From the NCBI GenBank assembly GCA_934463115.1, contig CAKSIN010000020.1:1-41173 (forward strand): DNA of 41,173 nt, written 5' to 3'. Positions 1 through 7,578 of the stretch are shown one piece after another (within the stretch, counting starts at the first letter, position 1; each line of letters begins with the position of its first letter). The notes beneath the pieces are model-generated. The model was not told the DNA's origin, did not search any database, and saw nothing but the letters and a program-made list of their open reading frames with translations. The translations under genes and the position numbers were made by a program. This DNA comes from an uncultured Clostridia bacterium. Lineage in GTDB: Bacteria; Bacillota; Clostridia; UMGS1810.

Positions 1-1059
1 CAGCAAATCCCAGCCATAACCTTCTCCGCTTGTGCAGCGTCCGGCTGCAATTATATTATCAAATCCTGTGCGTACAAGCATTTTATACGACACTTCATAC
101 AAAAAATCACGCCTGTCAAAGTCATTGATAGCGGCAACAGAATCATCAAAATGCTTATAAGCATCACGCTCGGCATTAAGCGTCGCATCACCGTCTATTC
201 TCCGTGATGTGCGAAATTGAGGCATAACGGGCAGCATTGTTAATGTACGGCTCTTTCTGCTGTCATTTTTTATTACATCAAAAAGTTCAAGTTGATTTGA
301 AATCAAATATCTGTTCACGTCATCGGCATCAGTTGCGTTGTATGTAGGTATGGATTCAGGGTGTCCGTCGCCGTATAAACTTGCAAATACTTTCGGGCCG
401 CGGCTCGACACAGCCTTTGAGATATCATTCGACATTACAGCATTTTTGCATCCGTCAAGCGTAACCGCGCGCGACATATAACTGTGATAGTTTTTACCTG
501 TTACCGTGGGAACACCTGCGCGGTTCAAAAGATCGGCGTCTCCCGATGCATCTACAAACATTTTTGCCTTGTAACACGATGTTCCGGATTTGTTTTCCAC
601 AATAACAGCCTCGCACACGCCGTCATTTGTAACAGTATCTGTTATAATGGTGTCAAAGCAAACCTCAACTCCTGCGTCGTGCAGCTTATTAAGCAACACA
701 AGAGAAAAAATCGGTGCGTCAAATTTCGTAAACTTCCGTACTCTTGTAGGATTTTTCGGTTCTCCGTCCGCCCACACCTCCGGAAGTGTATCGTATCCGT
801 ATTCAATACTGTCTTTCAGAAATTCCTCGCACATACCGTATATAATCTGTGTACCCTCGCCGTTGCACACGGGTACAAACAGATTAATAAGACCGAGTGT
901 TGCAAGACCGCCGAGTGATATGCCTTTTTCAAAAAGAATAACCTTTTTCCCCTCGCGCGCCGCAGAAAGTGCCGCAGCACATCCGGCAACACCTCCGCCT
1001 ACAACTGCAATATCATATTCGCCTTTAACACTTACAGTTTTTTTGTATGTAATCTTCAC
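1..1059 (-). CDS. FAD-dependent oxidoreductase, N-terminal 353 residues (runs off the window)
   Basis: Open frame from a GTG at 1059 to the window edge without a stop. A strong ribosome binding site (AAGGGG) lies just upstream of the GTG. Residues 14-40 hold a classic dinucleotide-binding Rossmann segment, VVGGGVAGCAAALSAAR followed by an acidic residue in VILFEKG. The next segment, SLGGLATLGLINLF, is typical of the FAD_oxidored (PF12831-like) flavoproteins. A second nucleotide-contact motif, FVDASGDADL, is seen near residue 175. Near the window edge (about residue 340) the sequence IIAAGRCTSGEGYGWDL contains the usual C-terminal FAD-contact glycine motif. The substrate is unknown; family members are often predicted cytosolic oxidoreductases linked to carbohydrate use in Clostridia. 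It is transcribed from its own consensus promoter. Family is confident, substrate is not. Confidence 0.85.
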   Translation of the reverse strand, partial: MKITYKKTVSVKGEYDIAVVGGGVAGCAAALSAAREGKKVILFEKGISLGGLATLGLINLFVPVCNGEGTQIIYGMCEEFLKDSIEYGYDTLPEVWADGEPKNPTRVRKFTKFDAPIFSLVLLNKLHDAGVEVCFDTIITDTVTNDGVCEAVIVENKSGTSCYKAKMFVDASGDADLLNRAGVPTVTGKNYHSYMSRAVTLDGCKNAVMSNDISKAVSSRGPKVFASLYGDGHPESIPTYNATDADDVNRYLISNQLELFDVIKNDSRKSRTLTMLPVMPQFRTSRRIDGDATLNAERDAYKHFDDSVAAINDFDRRDFLYEVSYKMLVRTGFDNIIAAGRCTSGEGYGWDLL

Positions 1060-1104
1060 GTGATATTTCCCCTTTCGTTGTTCTCTATGTATTCCTTTAT
1101 ATAT

Positions 1105-1133
1105 ATTATACAAGCGAAAAAAATAAATGTCAA
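1105..1133 (-). promoter_or_regulatory. Sigma-A promoter of the FAD oxidoreductase
   Basis: On the minus strand a perfect TTGACA (1133-1128) and a perfect TATAAT (1110-1105) are separated by 17 bp. The -10 lies about 45 nt upstream of the GTG start at 1059. Seen directly in sequence. Confidence 0.8.
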
Positions 1134-1155
1134 CAGAACAGAGTGGTTAAATATC

Positions 1156-1371
1156 AACACAAGGTTTATTTTTCTGCAAGCTATGGGCAAAGCGGCGGCA
1201 TCAACCACGCTGTCTATGATACGTGAAATAGTTTTCGGCGTTGGATTTGCAATATTACTTCCGATATATTTCGGGCTCAACGGTGTGCTCTGTTCCATGC
1301 CTGTTTCAGACATGCTTACATTTATCGTTGCGGCGTTTATAATTAAACACACATACAAGGAATTGGCGTAA
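1156..1371 (+). pseudogene. C-terminal relic of a MATE-family efflux transporter
   Basis: The last ~70 residues of an open frame, from NTRFIFLQAMGKAAAST through LLPIYFGLNGVL to IIKHTYKELA, match the pattern of the C-terminal two helices of MATE (NorM/DinF-like) transporters: 'FQAxGKA..a..ls..R' loop, a hydrophobic helix, 'P..fGl.Gv', a final helix and a lysine-rich tail. The rest of the ~450-residue transporter is missing, and the frame has no ribosome binding site near a usable start. The relic begins right behind the -35 box of the divergent oxidoreductase promoter, so the deletion junction probably lies between 1134 and 1156. Most likely a decaying gene remnant and not a functional small protein. 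Confidence 0.65.
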
Positions 1372-1406
1372 ATATTTTTGCAGTGCATATAATCAATGCC
1401 AAACGC

Positions 1407-1435
1407 TTGACACAAACACTTCCAAGTGATACAAT
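1407..1435 (+). promoter_or_regulatory. Sigma-A promoter of queT
   Basis: TTGACA (1407-1412) and TACAAT (1430-1435) are separated by 17 bp. The predicted start of transcription is near 1442, so the transcript would begin at or within the first hairpin of the leader described next. Confidence 0.75.
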
Positions 1436-1439
1436 AAGA

Positions 1440-1517
1440 CTGTGAGTTCGAGACCTTCCTCACAGGCATGAAATTAAACCCGGTGTATATTTCGTGCTAA
1501 AAACAAAACTAAAGGAG
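1440..1517 (+). promoter_or_regulatory. Candidate preQ1 riboswitch (class II/III-like pseudoknot) in the queT leader
   Basis: A 7-bp hairpin CTGTGAG/CTCACAG (1440-1446 with 1459-1465) carries a 12-nt pyrimidine-containing loop. It is followed by a second 9-bp hairpin GCATGAAAT/ATTTCGTGC (1466-1474 with 1489-1497), an A-rich linker, and the Shine-Dalgarno AAAGGAG (1511-1517). The loop bases CCTT (1454-1457) can pair with AAGG (1512-1515) of the ribosome binding site, which would close an H-type pseudoknot. This order (hairpin, inserted stem-loop, A-rich tail, SD captured by the first loop) is the architecture known for preQ1-II; preQ1-III riboswitches, known upstream of queT in Ruminococcaceae, are related in layout. 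The gene downstream is queT, the usual target. Class assignment is uncertain because conserved loop bases cannot be matched base by base from memory. Confidence 0.55.
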
Positions 1518-1525
1518 TAATTCAA

Positions 1526-2011
1526 ATGAAAAACAAAACAAATTTTTTAACTCAAAGTGCGCTTATTGCAGCACTCTATGTTGTGCTGACAATGATTTCG
1601 TCGGCATTCGGAATGTCAAGCGGGGTAATTCAGATTAGGCTCGGCGAAGCATTGACGGTTCTTCCCTATTTCACACCTGCCGCTATACCCGGACTTTTTA
1701 TCGGATGTATAATATCGAATATTTTTTCGCAGGCGATAATCTGGGACGTGGTGTTTGGTTCACTTGCAACTCTTGTCGGCGCACTCGGAACATATTTTTT
1801 GAGAAAAAGAAATTATGTTCTTGCGGTAGTTCCTCCGATAGCGGCAAATACAATAACGGTACCGTTTATTTTGGCGTATGCGTATAACATCGGCACGGCA
1901 ATTCCGTTTATGATTCTTACTGTCGGTATCGGTGAAATACTCTCCTGCGGTGTTCTGGGAATATTGCTTATAAAGGCACTGAAAAAACGCAGCAAAAATA
2001 TTTTCAGATAA
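1526..2011 (+). CDS. queT: Queuosine precursor transporter QueT
   Basis: A 161-residue, almost wholly hydrophobic integral membrane protein with about five to six helices. It is recognised by the N-terminal signature LTQSALIAALYVVLTMISS, the segment IQIRLGEALTVLPYFTP, and PGLFIGCIISNIF, all hallmarks of the QueT family (PF06177), the putative substrate-binding membrane component that imports preQ0/preQ1-type queuosine precursors with an ECF energy-coupling module. The start ATG has the ribosome binding site AAAGGAG eight bases upstream. It stands alone behind its own promoter and a structured leader, which suggests feedback control by the imported precursor. It ends two bases before the convergent murJ stop; no terminator is visible. 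The ECF ATPases are not in this window. Confidence 0.9.
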   Translation: MKNKTNFLTQSALIAALYVVLTMISSAFGMSSGVIQIRLGEALTVLPYFTPAAIPGLFIGCIISNIFSQAIIWDVVFGSLATLVGALGTYFLRKRNYVLAVVPPIAANTITVPFILAYAYNIGTAIPFMILTVGIGEILSCGVLGILLIKALKKRSKNIFR

Positions 2012-2013
2012 TT

Positions 2014-3552
2014 TCATCGGCCGAGTTTGTACATCAACTGCCTTGCAATGTCTTTTGCAAGTTCAAAAAATTCACCGCAGCGCAAAAGCGCGAGAATTGC
2101 AACATACATTGCAAGAGACAACGCGGCGGATATAAGAAAGTTCAGCAAATTTCCTGCATTAATCAGATTGTTTGCAGATACCGCGCACAAAAGTGATGCT
2201 GCGCATGCAATGACAGCCTTGGTAATTAAAGGAAGAATCGACGCAAAGCGGAAATCCGGGATGTACCGCTTTACGGAACGATTCAATATTGATATCGTCA
2301 ATATTACAGACAGGCTTGTTGCAAGCGAAACACCCAATATTCCAACAAATTTAGCCAAAATAATACTGAGAACAGCATTTAAAACTACTGCACTGATATT
2401 TGCTATCATCGGCATTTTTGTATCCTGATACGAAAAATGCAGCCGTATATATAATTCACGGATTGCTATGAGCGTAAAACCTACTCCGAATCCGATAAGT
2501 GCACGAGACGTATGCAATGCAGAAACCGAATCAAATTCGCCGCGCATGTATACGATTGCTACAATTCTATATGCGAGAGCGCACGTTACAATCGTTATCG
2601 GCGCAAGGAGAATGATTAGTCCGCTCAGCGATTTTCTGAATGTGAGTACAACCATATCGGTATCACCTTTTGCAACATATGACGCATACTTTGAAAGAAG
2701 AATCAAGCTGACCGTTGCGGTAATTGTAGCTGTAATAAACTGCTCGAGTGTGTAAGCGTATGAATAGTTGGATGCATATCCTTCACCGAGATACGATGAT
2801 ATAGACTTGTCCACTATTCCGTTGAGCTGTATAAAAACGTTGCTTAACAGCAAAGGCACGGACAGCAGAATCAGATGTCTGATATTTTCATCACGGAATT
2901 TCAGCGACGGATGAAAGCTGAATGTGTTTTTGCACAGCTGTCTAAGCAGGATTGTCTGCAGAATGTTTCCAACAAAATATGCAAATACAAGCGCTTTTAT
3001 GCCGTATTTTCCTGCAAACGCAAGAACACATACAATTGCAATCGGATTGTATACTATACCGTACAATTTACCCGGAACAAATGAGTTGTTTGCATTCAAA
3101 ACAGCTGCGTATATTGATTGAAAAGCCGTAAAAATGAATGTAACCGAAAAAATCCGCAAATACTTTACAAGCAAAGCATGATCGGATGTGTTGTATGTCG
3201 GTGCAAGAATTCTTGCAATAAACGGTGCAAAAATATTTATAACAGCTATAAATACAACGCTTGCCGTTAAAAAAAGCGTAAGCATTTTTGATGCAACCGA
3301 ATTTGCGCTTTCGCGGTCTTTTTTTACAAAGATATCAATATATATAGTAACAAGCGCAGTGGTAAGCGAGGCAAGCAATGCGCCGGACAAACCAATCATA
3401 AAATCGCTTGACATAAAATATATATCGGTATTTATATCTGAACCATAGGTTGAAGCAATGACTATTTGCCGCAAAAATCCCAGAAACTTTGAACCGAGAA
3501 CGACAATCATTACAAGTATTGCGGAACCTACGGCTGTTTTATCTTTCTTCAT
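2014..3552 (-). CDS. murJ: MurJ/MviN-family lipid II flippase (MOP superfamily)
   Basis: 512 residues with about 14 hydrophobic helices. The N-terminal VVLGSKFLGFLRQIVIASTYG and the downstream TDIYFMSSDF are the conserved MurJ start (helix 1-2 with the functionally important arginine). The motif PLLLSNVFIQLNGIVDKSISSYLGEGYASNYSYA splits into the typical helix 7 region followed by the family's 'l..Gs.aal.ya' equivalent. Length matches the family. The start ATG has GGGAGA seven bases upstream. It is the last gene of the operon uppP-deacetylase-ATP-grasp-murJ, with 14 bases between it and the ATP-grasp gene. Known role of the family: flipping undecaprenyl-linked wall precursors across the cytoplasmic membrane. 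Because of its neighbours it could instead serve a secondary wall or surface glycan; whether it is the main lipid II flippase cannot be told from this window. Confidence 0.85.
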   Translation of the reverse strand: MKKDKTAVGSAILVMIVVLGSKFLGFLRQIVIASTYGSDINTDIYFMSSDFMIGLSGALLASLTTALVTIYIDIFVKKDRESANSVASKMLTLFLTASVVFIAVINIFAPFIARILAPTYNTSDHALLVKYLRIFSVTFIFTAFQSIYAAVLNANNSFVPGKLYGIVYNPIAIVCVLAFAGKYGIKALVFAYFVGNILQTILLRQLCKNTFSFHPSLKFRDENIRHLILLSVPLLLSNVFIQLNGIVDKSISSYLGEGYASNYSYAYTLEQFITATITATVSLILLSKYASYVAKGDTDMVVLTFRKSLSGLIILLAPITIVTCALAYRIVAIVYMRGEFDSVSALHTSRALIGFGVGFTLIAIRELYIRLHFSYQDTKMPMIANISAVVLNAVLSIILAKFVGILGVSLATSLSVILTISILNRSVKRYIPDFRFASILPLITKAVIACAASLLCAVSANNLINAGNLLNFLISAALSLAMYVAILALLRCGEFFELAKDIARQLMYKLGR

Positions 3553-3566
3553 ATGAGATTCTCCCG

Positions 3567-4736
3567 TTAAAATCTTTTAAATAAATTTGCAATGTACATT
3601 ATATACGGTTTCATATCGCCAAAACTGAACAAACCGTCCTTTACGCTAAAATCAAAAAATGATTTTACATAATTTTTGAATGTTTCCGCTTTATTATCGG
3701 ATTTTTTCATATTTGCCTTAAAGCAGGCAAAACTCTGCGGTGTAAAACGCATTTTTGTTCCGATATTGTAGTTCGGAGTGCATGTGCCGATGTCAATTTC
3801 TTTTGCCTGTCCGAGCGACGATTTAACATAGCTTTCAAAAAAACTTGATTTACTTACTTCTGTTATTGCCGCACTGCCCCAAACGCGCGGATTAATTTCC
3901 AAAAAATACGCATTTTCGGCGCTGCCGCGAAAATCAAGCATTGCAATGCCGCTGAATTTAATTTCTTCAAGCAGGGAAACCGCGTATTTTAAAAGGTTTC
4001 TGTTGAATATTGTCCGCACAAAACACGTAGGTCCTCCCTCTAACGGATATTCGCTTAAACTTTCGTAACAGAGAAAGTCAACCGGTTTACATTCGGAATT
4101 CATAACAACCGCAACACCAATATCGTGTCCCGGAATATAATCGGAACAAATGGGGTTTGAGTCTAATGCATTCATCCGTGTGTATTCTCTGATAAATTCA
4201 CCCCTGTTGTTTACAATGCTGTAGCGCTGAGCCGGTTTAAGTCCCATTGCTTCCCCATTTCGGTATTTTATTATACACGGATATGATACGCTCTTTTCCA
4301 AGTCGTCAAGGTTACCGTATTCGGATAATGAGACAGTGTGCGGAATCGGTACTCCGATTTTTTTTGCGACCAGTGACATTGTGCGTTTGTCATCAGCCGT
4401 ATTCAGCGCATCTATGTCCGGCACGGTAAAGAAACAGTGCTTTTCCAAAACCGAACGGTTTTTTATCACGTTTACAAGTGATGTGCGGTTAACCGGCAAA
4501 AGTACTGTATTTCCGGAGTCGCACAGTGATATAACATCATCGGCAAATTCCGACTGCCTGTCAGACAGCTCACCTCTTATTTTTGCATAACGTGAATAAC
4601 AGCCGAGCCGCAATCTTTTCGGAACAGTCTTAAAATCAGCCGCAACAATGCGGTACCCTTTTTTAGCGAGTTCACGAATGGGTGCAATAGACATTCTGTA
4701 TCTTACATCAGTAATAATAACTTTATATTGTTTCAT
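3567..4736 (-). CDS. ATP-grasp ligase of a predicted carboligase type, envelope-linked
   Basis: 389 residues. N-terminal Rossmann-like pre-ATP-grasp domain (KVIITDVRYRMSIAPIRELAKKG, residues 5-27), then an ATP-grasp fold: conserved lysine in PCIIKYRNG (about residue 157), an extended loop EYPLEGGPTCFVRT (229-242), and the Mg2+/ATP-binding FLEINPRVWGS (278-288). The pattern resembles COG3919-type predicted ATP-dependent carboligases. Known chemistry of the superfamily: ATP-dependent joining of a carboxylate to an amine or similar nucleophile through an acyl phosphate. Substrate unknown. I chose the ATG at 4736 because CGGAG lies six bases upstream; a longer frame from 4763 lacks this. It overlaps the deacetylase by 14 bases, so translation is probably coupled. 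No export signal, hence cytosolic. Being sandwiched between deacetylase and flippase suggests it decorates a lipid-linked glycan or wall precursor (inference). Confidence 0.8.
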   Translation of the reverse strand: MKQYKVIITDVRYRMSIAPIRELAKKGYRIVAADFKTVPKRLRLGCYSRYAKIRGELSDRQSEFADDVISLCDSGNTVLLPVNRTSLVNVIKNRSVLEKHCFFTVPDIDALNTADDKRTMSLVAKKIGVPIPHTVSLSEYGNLDDLEKSVSYPCIIKYRNGEAMGLKPAQRYSIVNNRGEFIREYTRMNALDSNPICSDYIPGHDIGVAVVMNSECKPVDFLCYESLSEYPLEGGPTCFVRTIFNRNLLKYAVSLLEEIKFSGIAMLDFRGSAENAYFLEINPRVWGSAAITEVSKSSFFESYVKSSLGQAKEIDIGTCTPNYNIGTKMRFTPQSFACFKANMKKSDNKAETFKNYVKSFFDFSVKDGLFSFGDMKPYIMYIANLFKRF

Positions 4737-6051
4737 AATTACTCCGATAACTGTTATTTCCAATTCTCATATCAGAAATACATGCCGCAAACTGAAGCAC
4801 GTCTTTTCTTAAAACTTTTGTTTTATCCTTAAGCGATTTTTCATCAACATCCAAACTTTTTGCCATTGCAATATCAAGGATTGCATTTCCGAGTTTCTTT
4901 TCGGTATTAAATATTATCCCCGATTCATTACAGTTTCGCATTGCTGCCAAACACATTTTGTCATAATCAACTGCCGAGCGAATACGAAATGCCGACGGAT
5001 CGGCACACATTATGCCGAGTTCACGTATTGTTATGTATCTGTCGGGAGCAAAGGTATTATTTTTGTATCCTACGGTGCATCCGCGTAATAACAGTTTTCG
5101 GATGTATTTTATCTCTTCCGTATCGGGATTGAAATCTTCAAACGGTGATATATTCATAAGTTCCGATACAGTTATTATTTTATATCCGTAATTTGTTAAA
5201 ATTTCAAGCTGCTTTGAAAGCGCGTCAGCAACAGGTGTGCGCATATTCATATTGCACCCGTCTTTTTGAAAAATGATTTTTCCGTTCAGGCTGTCCGGAT
5301 CATTATCCAATGCTGCGCGGAGCGGATTAATCATAGCGTCGACTTCTTCTTTATATGTACTGCAAGGCTGCCATCCGGCACCGTCAAAACTTGCCGCGAG
5401 GTAATTATACCCCATTATTCTGTATGCGTCATATGCGCTGCTTTTGTCCGGAATATTGTCTATATAATGCGGCGGACGCGAAAGCTTTATTGTATAATCA
5501 AAATTATCCGACATATACTTGTGCAGCTTACCGAGGTCTGCAACAACTTCCGATAATTCAAAATAGTGCTTTCTTGCTCCGTATATTGCCCGCATAGGTC
5601 CAAAGAGCGTGTGCGAATAGGTGTGACTTGTAATCTCATGCCCCGTGCTCAGAATTTTTTTAATAAGCTGCGGACAGTTAACAGCACCGGCTGAAAGGTC
5701 ATCACCGTACACCGGGTAGTGGTCATAATGTACACCACTCCATGTGAAATCACCGGGTTTCCCCTCGGAATCGGGATAATTGTTGTGTGTAGTGCCTATA
5801 ACATCAAATGTTCCCTTGGCGTCAAAATCATTTAATGTATCAATGATTGCGTCGGTCAGTCCGACATTTTTGTCGGATGTTGTAGGCATCACTGTAGGAC
5901 CGTCGTCAAACGTCATCGCAACATATCTTCCGTTGGAAGGAGGATAGACAAATTCTATTCTCCGACACGGCGACATAAATTTTCCGGCACGGTTTTTCTT
6001 GATTTTCTTCAGCTGCTTATTCGCTTTTCTCGCTATATTGTAAATAAACAT
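4723..6051 (-). CDS. CE4 (NodB) polysaccharide deacetylase with SLH-like C-terminal segment
   Basis: 442 residues. The NodB domain shows all main motifs: TFDDGP with the catalytic and metal aspartates (D49, D50), SHTYSH with metal histidines H143 and H147, and SRPPHY (R192). An extra ~35-residue insertion sits between motifs one and two. Around residues 312-350 the stretch LLLRGCTVGYKNNTFAPDRYITIREL reads as a degenerate S-layer homology repeat ('GY.dgtF.Pd..itR.E'), followed by a helical tail. The N-terminus is lysine-rich (MFIYNIARKANKQLKKIKK) with no obvious hydrophobic signal helix, which is odd for an enzyme expected outside. The start has AAGAGG upstream. It lies 14 bases after uppP and overlaps the ATP-grasp gene. 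Likely N-deacetylates an amino-sugar glycan; peptidoglycan or a secondary polymer are both possible. Confidence 0.85.
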   Translation of the reverse strand: MFIYNIARKANKQLKKIKKNRAGKFMSPCRRIEFVYPPSNGRYVAMTFDDGPTVMPTTSDKNVGLTDAIIDTLNDFDAKGTFDVIGTTHNNYPDSEGKPGDFTWSGVHYDHYPVYGDDLSAGAVNCPQLIKKILSTGHEITSHTYSHTLFGPMRAIYGARKHYFELSEVVADLGKLHKYMSDNFDYTIKLSRPPHYIDNIPDKSSAYDAYRIMGYNYLAASFDGAGWQPCSTYKEEVDAMINPLRAALDNDPDSLNGKIIFQKDGCNMNMRTPVADALSKQLEILTNYGYKIITVSELMNISPFEDFNPDTEEIKYIRKLLLRGCTVGYKNNTFAPDRYITIRELGIMCADPSAFRIRSAVDYDKMCLAAMRNCNESGIIFNTEKKLGNAILDIAMAKSLDVDEKSLKDKTKVLRKDVLQFAACISDMRIGNNSYRSNYETI

Positions 6052-6065
6052 GTAATTTCCTCTTT

Positions 6066-6881
6066 CTATCTAAGCATAAAGTACGCAAGGACGATTATTC
6101 CGAGAATGATACGGTAATATCCGAATCCTTTGAAGTCGTGTTTGCGTATATAGCTCATCAGGAATTTTATCGCTGCAACAGACACTGCAAACGCGGTAAT
6201 CATTCCCACTGCGAGCACGCCCCATTCCTGAGGACTGAACGCAAATCCTGCTTTTGCAAGTTTCAGTGCGCTTGCACCGAGCATAACCGGTATTGCAAGG
6301 AAAAACGAAAACTCGGCAGCTATTGCGCGCGAGCAACCTATGATTGACGCACCGAGAATGGTTGAACCGCTTCTTGATGTACCCGGAATAAGTGCAAGAA
6401 CCTGAAAAACACCTATTAAAAATGCTGTCTTAATGCTTATGCTGTCAAAAGAAGTGTATTTTTCGCGAATACGGGCGTTTTCTATCACGATAAACAAAAC
6501 ACCGTATATAATAAGCGTTGCCGCAACCGTGTATGAGTTGTAAAAGACACTGTTAATTGCATCGTCAAACAGCACCCCTATTACACCGGCAGGTATAACG
6601 GCAATAATTACCTTTAGCCACAGTGTATACGTATCGCGTTTTTCCTCCGGACTCTTTGACGGAGAAAACGGATTAAGTTTGTTGAAATACAGGGCAACAA
6701 CTGCGAGAATTGAGCCAAATTGTATTACAACCAAAAATGTGTCCATGAAACTCTCGGAAACATTCATTTTCAAAAATTCATTAACGAGTATCATATGACC
6801 GGTACTGCTTATCGGCAGCCACTCTGTGATTCCCTGAACAATTCCGAGAATAATTGCCTGAACAGTTAATAACATAGACAT
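6066..6881 (-). CDS. uppP: Undecaprenyl-diphosphatase UppP (BacA)
   Basis: 271 residues, about eight membrane helices. Both family signatures are present: EWLPISSTGHMIL (residues 20-32, with the catalytic glutamate) and PGTSRSGSTI (166-175, with the catalytic arginine R170). Length is the family norm. Known role: dephosphorylates undecaprenyl diphosphate to undecaprenyl phosphate so the lipid carrier can be reused for wall-polymer synthesis; overproduction gives bacitracin resistance. The first ATG (6881) is taken; another in-frame ATG lies two codons later, and GGATGG precedes both. It is the first gene of the four-gene envelope operon and has a TTTACA/TATTAT promoter. Confidence 0.97.
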   Translation of the reverse strand: MSMLLTVQAIILGIVQGITEWLPISSTGHMILVNEFLKMNVSESFMDTFLVVIQFGSILAVVALYFNKLNPFSPSKSPEEKRDTYTLWLKVIIAVIPAGVIGVLFDDAINSVFYNSYTVAATLIIYGVLFIVIENARIREKYTSFDSISIKTAFLIGVFQVLALIPGTSRSGSTILGASIIGCSRAIAAEFSFFLAIPVMLGASALKLAKAGFAFSPQEWGVLAVGMITAFAVSVAAIKFLMSYIRKHDFKGFGYYRIILGIIVLAYFMLR

Positions 6882-6925
6882 AATATTACCATCCTTTTGA
6901 TATATGCGTTTTTATATACATACAT

Positions 6926-6954
6926 ATAATAACATTTTATGCATTATTTGTAAA
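6926..6954 (-). promoter_or_regulatory. Sigma-A promoter of the uppP operon
   Basis: On the minus strand TTTACA (6954-6949) and TATTAT (6931-6926) with 17 bp between them, ending about 45 bases before the uppP start. For the divergent tspO I found no comparably good promoter. Confidence 0.6.
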
Positions 6955-7042
6955 TGCTTTACACCAATTTTGTAATATAACAATAATACAACAGGTATTA
7001 TATCGACAGATTTTACATACTTTAAAAAAGAGGTGATATAGA

Positions 7043-7513
7043 TTGAAATCAAAATTTAAAGTCTATTCTGTTGCAATACTGATACCGCTTGCCGTTGGCG
7101 CATTGTCGGCATGGATTACAAAAAACAGTATGGATATTTATTCGACAATAAACCGTCCGTTTCTTTCGCCGCCGTCGTATCTGTTTCCGATTGTATGGTC
7201 TGTGTTGTTTATTCTTATGGGAATAAGCAGCGCGATTATTTACCTTTCCGATGCAAAACCCGACGATAAACGTTCGGCATTATCGATTTATGCGGTGAAT
7301 CTTGCCGTAAACTTTTTTTGGAGCATAATATTTTTTAACATGCGCAAATATTTATTTTCATTTATCTGGCTGATACTGTTTGCAGTTACAATTATTGCAA
7401 TGATAGGCAAATTTAAAAAAATCAGCAAAGCAGCCGCATATCTGCAAATACCGTATTTGCTGTGGGTTATATTTGCCGGTTATCTTAATATAATGATTTA
7501 TATTTTAAACTGA
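7043..7513 (+). CDS. tspO: TspO/MBR family protein
   Basis: 156 residues with five hydrophobic helices. It shows the TspO pattern: N-terminal helix followed by a soluble loop ending in RPFLSPPSYLFPIVWSVLFILMGISS, then NLAVNFFWSIIFF and a final YLLWVIFAGYLN, with many tryptophans and aromatic residues in the ligand pocket region. Family members (tryptophan-rich sensory protein, the homologue of the mitochondrial translocator protein) bind porphyrins and other hydrophobic ligands; the physiological role in anaerobes is unclear. The start is a TTG at 7043, supported by GAGGTGA seven bases upstream; there is no nearby ATG. It is a single gene, divergent from uppP and followed by a hairpin. Confidence 0.9.
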   Translation: MKSKFKVYSVAILIPLAVGALSAWITKNSMDIYSTINRPFLSPPSYLFPIVWSVLFILMGISSAIIYLSDAKPDDKRSALSIYAVNLAVNFFWSIIFFNMRKYLFSFIWLILFAVTIIAMIGKFKKISKAAAYLQIPYLLWVIFAGYLNIMIYILN

Positions 7514-7532
7514 ATTTTCATTTAGCATGCAT

Positions 7533-7563
7533 GCAAGGCGGAGAATATTTTCTGCCGCCTTGC
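7533..7563. terminator. Hairpin between convergent tspO and the GH18 gene
   Basis: Nine-bp outer stem GCAAGGCGG/CCGCCTTGC extended inside by AGAA/TTCT with one bulged base. Neither flank has a long T run, so it may act as a weak bidirectional terminator. It occupies the whole gap between the two convergent stops. Confidence 0.5.
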
Positions 7564-7578
7564 TGTGTAAAATTTATA

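Noticed and set aside
6958..6986. TTTACA with CAATAA 17 bp downstream as tspO promoter
   Set aside because: The -10 box matches the consensus poorly and no extended -10 is present.
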